Assembly: GCA_945827765.1 (NCBI GenBank)
Contig: CALZPS010000088.1
Location: 1 to 6,612, forward strand
DNA from: an uncultured Lachnospiraceae bacterium
GTDB lineage: Bacteria; Bacillota; Clostridia; Lachnospirales; Lachnospiraceae
Reading direction: 5' to 3'
DNA length: 6,612 nt
Shown: piece after piece, positions 5,180 to 6,612 of the stretch
How positions within the stretch are numbered: position 1 is the stretch's first letter
Layout of the letters: the number at the start of each line of letters is the position of its first letter
The notes under the pieces: generated by a model
What the model saw: the letters and a program-made list of their open reading frames with translations, nothing else
The model's database searches: none
What the model was told of the DNA's origin: nothing
Position numbers and translations under genes: made by a program

Positions 5180-6106
5180 TCATTCTGTGTCCTGCTCTTT
5201 TGACCGGCTCTTTTCTTCTCTTGCGCGGTATAACCTTGGTGTCACGCCTTCCGCTCTTTTAAACTGACGAATAAAATAACTGACATTATCAAATCCACAA
5301 TCCAGACTGACTTCCAGCACCGGTTTCGTTGTTTCCTTGAGCAGTACCTTCGCCCGCTCTATGCGGCACATAATCAAATACTGTATGGGTGAGATTTCCG
5401 CAATCTCTTTGAAAAAATGGCACAAGTACTGTGGATTGCAGCGGGCTTCCCGCGCCAGTTCTTCCAATGTAACCTTGTGTGCAAAATGTTTCTGCACATA
5501 AGTAACGACCCGCTTATAGCGGTCGATTTTTTCCTTTTCCGCGGCATTCAGCGTACTGTCCGTAGTAACCATTTTTCTCTTCTGTTTCAGCAGAAACAAC
5601 AATCGATAAAGCTCCAGCTTTGCCTGAAGATATGTCTCATCATCCGGATACCATCCAAAACTGCAGAGGCGTTCGCAGATTTCCCTGATGTCATCCGTCC
5701 CCTCATCCCCGGAGCGGATGATGTGCGGCAGCAGTTCCATCCCTGCCAAAAAAGGTCCTGTCAGTTCATCCTCTATCACATCATGGTAAGCAAATTTAAG
5801 AATCTGCGGATTAAAAATCACTGCATCGTGAACGGTTCCGCCTCCGCAGCCTTCCAGCTGATGCAGTTCTCCGCTGTTTACAAAGCAAATATCTCCCTCC
5901 CGCAATATCTCATTTTCCAGATTTTGTTCTATATAAAATGTCCCTTTGCGGATAAACAGTATTTCTACCTCATGATGCCAGTGGCGCTCCACAAAGAACC
6001 CGGCCGCATATTGTGGTGTTGTCTCCGGAGAAAAATGTAGCCGCACCAGCGGTTTCTCTTCCGTACCATGCCTGACATCCTCTTCTAAAGAATGTTCTTT
6101 ATTCAT
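5180..6106 (-). CDS. AraC family transcriptional regulator (first of a tandem pair)
   Basis: This is a 308-residue cytoplasmic regulator. A cupin sensor domain is marked by ERHWHHEVEILFIRKGTFYI (40-59) and LREGDICFVNSGELHQLEG (68-86). Two helix-turn-helix units follow, at about 212-232 (VTLEELAREARCNPQYLCHF) and 263-287 (VLEVSLDCGFDNVSYFIRQF), closing with GVTPRLYR. A charged tail rich in Glu, Arg and Lys ends the protein. The start at 6106 has AGAAGGAG (6122-6115) eight bases upstream. Its recognition helices differ clearly from those of the downstream regulator, so the two probably bind different sites or sense different ligands, although both share the sensor architecture. It is transcribed divergently from the GH31 gene across a 170-base region, the usual arrangement for a regulator controlling both itself and its target. 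Confidence 0.9.
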   Translation of the reverse strand: MNKEHSLEEDVRHGTEEKPLVRLHFSPETTPQYAAGFFVERHWHHEVEILFIRKGTFYIEQNLENEILREGDICFVNSGELHQLEGCGGGTVHDAVIFNPQILKFAYHDVIEDELTGPFLAGMELLPHIIRSGDEGTDDIREICERLCSFGWYPDDETYLQAKLELYRLLFLLKQKRKMVTTDSTLNAAEKEKIDRYKRVVTYVQKHFAHKVTLEELAREARCNPQYLCHFFKEIAEISPIQYLIMCRIERAKVLLKETTKPVLEVSLDCGFDNVSYFIRQFKRAEGVTPRLYRAREEKSRSKEQDTE

Positions 6107-6114
6107 AATCTTCG

Positions 6115-6122
6115 CTCCTTCT
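6115..6122 (-). promoter_or_regulatory. Ribosome binding site of the first araC-type gene
   Basis: On the minus strand AGAAGGAG lies eight bases before the ATG at 6106, supporting that start over internal methionines. Confidence 0.8.
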
Positions 6123-6177
6123 CGCTTGTGGGCGTTCCGCGTCTTTCGCCGTCCGAACCAGAAATCAACATTGTGTT

Positions 6178-6195
6178 ATTATTTTAGGAAATAAT
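6178..6195. promoter_or_regulatory. Perfect 7-bp inverted repeat, candidate operator
   Basis: ATTATTT (6178-6184) and AAATAAT (6189-6195) are perfect inverted arms around TAGG. The palindrome covers the -10 of the leftward regulator promoter. It could be a site for autoregulation or for mutual control of the divergent genes. It is made mostly of A and T, so chance cannot be excluded. Confidence 0.4.
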
Positions 6196-6209
6196 GCAAG
6201 ATTTTTCAA
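6181..6209 (-). promoter_or_regulatory. Sigma-70 type promoter of the araC-araC genes
   Basis: On the minus strand TTGAAA (6209-6204) and TAAAAT (6186-6181) are separated by exactly 17 bases, five of six matches to each consensus. Transcription would start near 6174, giving a leader of about 68 bases before the ATG at 6106. This is the best-matching promoter in the window. Confidence 0.7.
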
Positions 6210-6221
6210 CCTTTTTGTGAT

Positions 6222-6227
6222 TATAAT
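6222..6227 (+). promoter_or_regulatory. -10 element of the GH31 gene promoter
   Basis: TATAAT is a perfect -10 located 49 bases before the GH31 start codon. No good -35 is seen at 16-18 bases; the stretch there overlaps the -35 of the divergent regulator promoter. A consensus -10 with a poor -35 suggests dependence on an activator, plausibly one of the AraC proteins. Confidence 0.55.
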
Positions 6228-6260
6228 GGTAAAAAAAGAAAATATAGTGAAAATATTTTT

Positions 6261-6267
6261 AAGGAGG
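6261..6267 (+). promoter_or_regulatory. Ribosome binding site of the GH31 gene
   Basis: AAGGAGG lies nine bases before the ATG at 6277 and defines the start of the partial gene at the window's right edge. Confidence 0.85.
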
Positions 6268-6276
6268 ATTTCTACA

Positions 6277-6612
6277 ATGATTTTGAAGTATTCTTATGGC
6301 AATCCCTTTAACACGGAGGCGATTGTGACCGCAATCCCGCAGGCAGAAGGTGTTCCCGCATATGGCAGCATTTCCCTCGAAAAAGGGTTTTCTTTCGCGT
6401 ATGAAATGTCTCCCTCCGACATCGTATACGGTCTCGGCGAGGCAGTTCGCGGCATTAATAAGCGCGGGCATCTATACACCAGCGAATGTGCAGACAACCC
6501 GGAGCACACCGAAGATATGAGCGCGATGTACGCCGCACACAATTTTCTGATTATTGACGGTGTAAGGACCTTCGGACTGTTCTTTGATTACCCGGCGAAA
6601 ATGACCTTTGAT
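6277..6612 (+). CDS. Glycoside hydrolase family 31, N-terminal part (alpha-glucosidase or alpha-xylosidase), cut by the window end
   Basis: The frame is open from ATG 6277 to the last base, giving 112 residues of a protein that would usually be about 650-700 or more. It starts MILKYSYGNPFNTEA, with no signal peptide, so the enzyme is probably cytoplasmic. The key block is DIVYGLGEAVRGINKRGHLY (48-67), then HTEDMSAMYAAHNF (77-90) and TFGLFFDYPAKMTFD (98-112). These belong to the N-terminal beta-sandwich of GH31 enzymes, where the loop after GLGE helps form the active site. From memory it closely resembles the start of the Ruminococcus (Blautia) obeum alpha-glucosidase Ro-alphaG1. The catalytic aspartates and the residues that separate alpha-glucosidase from alpha-xylosidase lie beyond the window. 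Divergent from the AraC genes and near a pentose operon, an alpha-xylosidase role would also fit; this is inference. Confidence 0.88.
   Translation, partial: MILKYSYGNPFNTEAIVTAIPQAEGVPAYGSISLEKGFSFAYEMSPSDIVYGLGEAVRGINKRGHLYTSECADNPEHTEDMSAMYAAHNFLIIDGVRTFGLFFDYPAKMTFD

Noticed and set aside
5417..6040. 207-codon plus-strand frame antisense to the first AraC gene
   Set aside because: It is an antisense shadow of a well-supported regulator gene with no recognisable domain.
6259..6542. Two minus-strand frames of 70 and 82 codons at the right end
   Set aside because: They are antisense to the GH31 coding sequence, whose translation is clearly family-like.
1..6612. CRISPR array, tRNA, rRNA, insertion sequence ends or phage genes
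   Set aside because: No spaced repeats, cloverleaf, rRNA sequence, transposase or phage-like protein was seen; the Tn5 mosaic end is from library preparation.

Overview
The window looks like the end of a metagenome-derived contig from a gut-type Firmicute, most likely Lachnospiraceae. This rests on protein style: an Rpn-type tail, a DUF4867 protein, a short FucI-family isomerase, and a GH31 N-terminus that resembles the Blautia/Ruminococcus obeum alpha-glucosidase Ro-alphaG1 from memory. Strong AAGGAGG ribosome binding sites and AT-rich intergenic DNA agree. No database search was possible.

Layout. Positions 1-45 are not biological: they match an Illumina Nextera i5 adapter (end of P5, an 8-base index, and the Read 1 transposase sequence with the Tn5 mosaic end). 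Positions 46-246 (+) are the 3' remnant of an Rpn/PD-(D/E)XK-like protein with a VTAE tetrapeptide repeat. A bidirectional terminator follows at 260-303. A minus-strand remnant of a CBM6-like carbohydrate-binding module (317-436) overlaps the 3' end of xylB in another frame. A minus-strand sugar catabolic operon then reads, in transcription order, DUF4867 cupin-like protein (4140-3523), FucI/AraA-family isomerase (3444-1960) and xylulokinase xylB (1880-393). Upstream on the same strand are two overlapping AraC-family regulator genes (6106-5180 and 5162-4323). A divergent intergenic region (6107-6276) separates them from the start of a GH31 glycoside hydrolase gene (6277 to the window end, +), which is cut by the window edge.

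How it may work together (inference): the GH31 enzyme releases a monosaccharide from an alpha-linked glycoside, the isomerase makes a ketopentose, and XylB phosphorylates it for the pentose phosphate pathway. The AraC pair would sense the sugar and control both the divergent GH31 promoter and the catabolic operon promoter. The kinase looks like a true D-xylulokinase, yet the partner isomerase belongs to the L-fucose/L-arabinose family and no xylA is present. The most interesting questions are therefore what this isomerase acts on and what the cupin-like DUF4867 protein contributes. The promoters carry inverted and direct repeats that could be operators.
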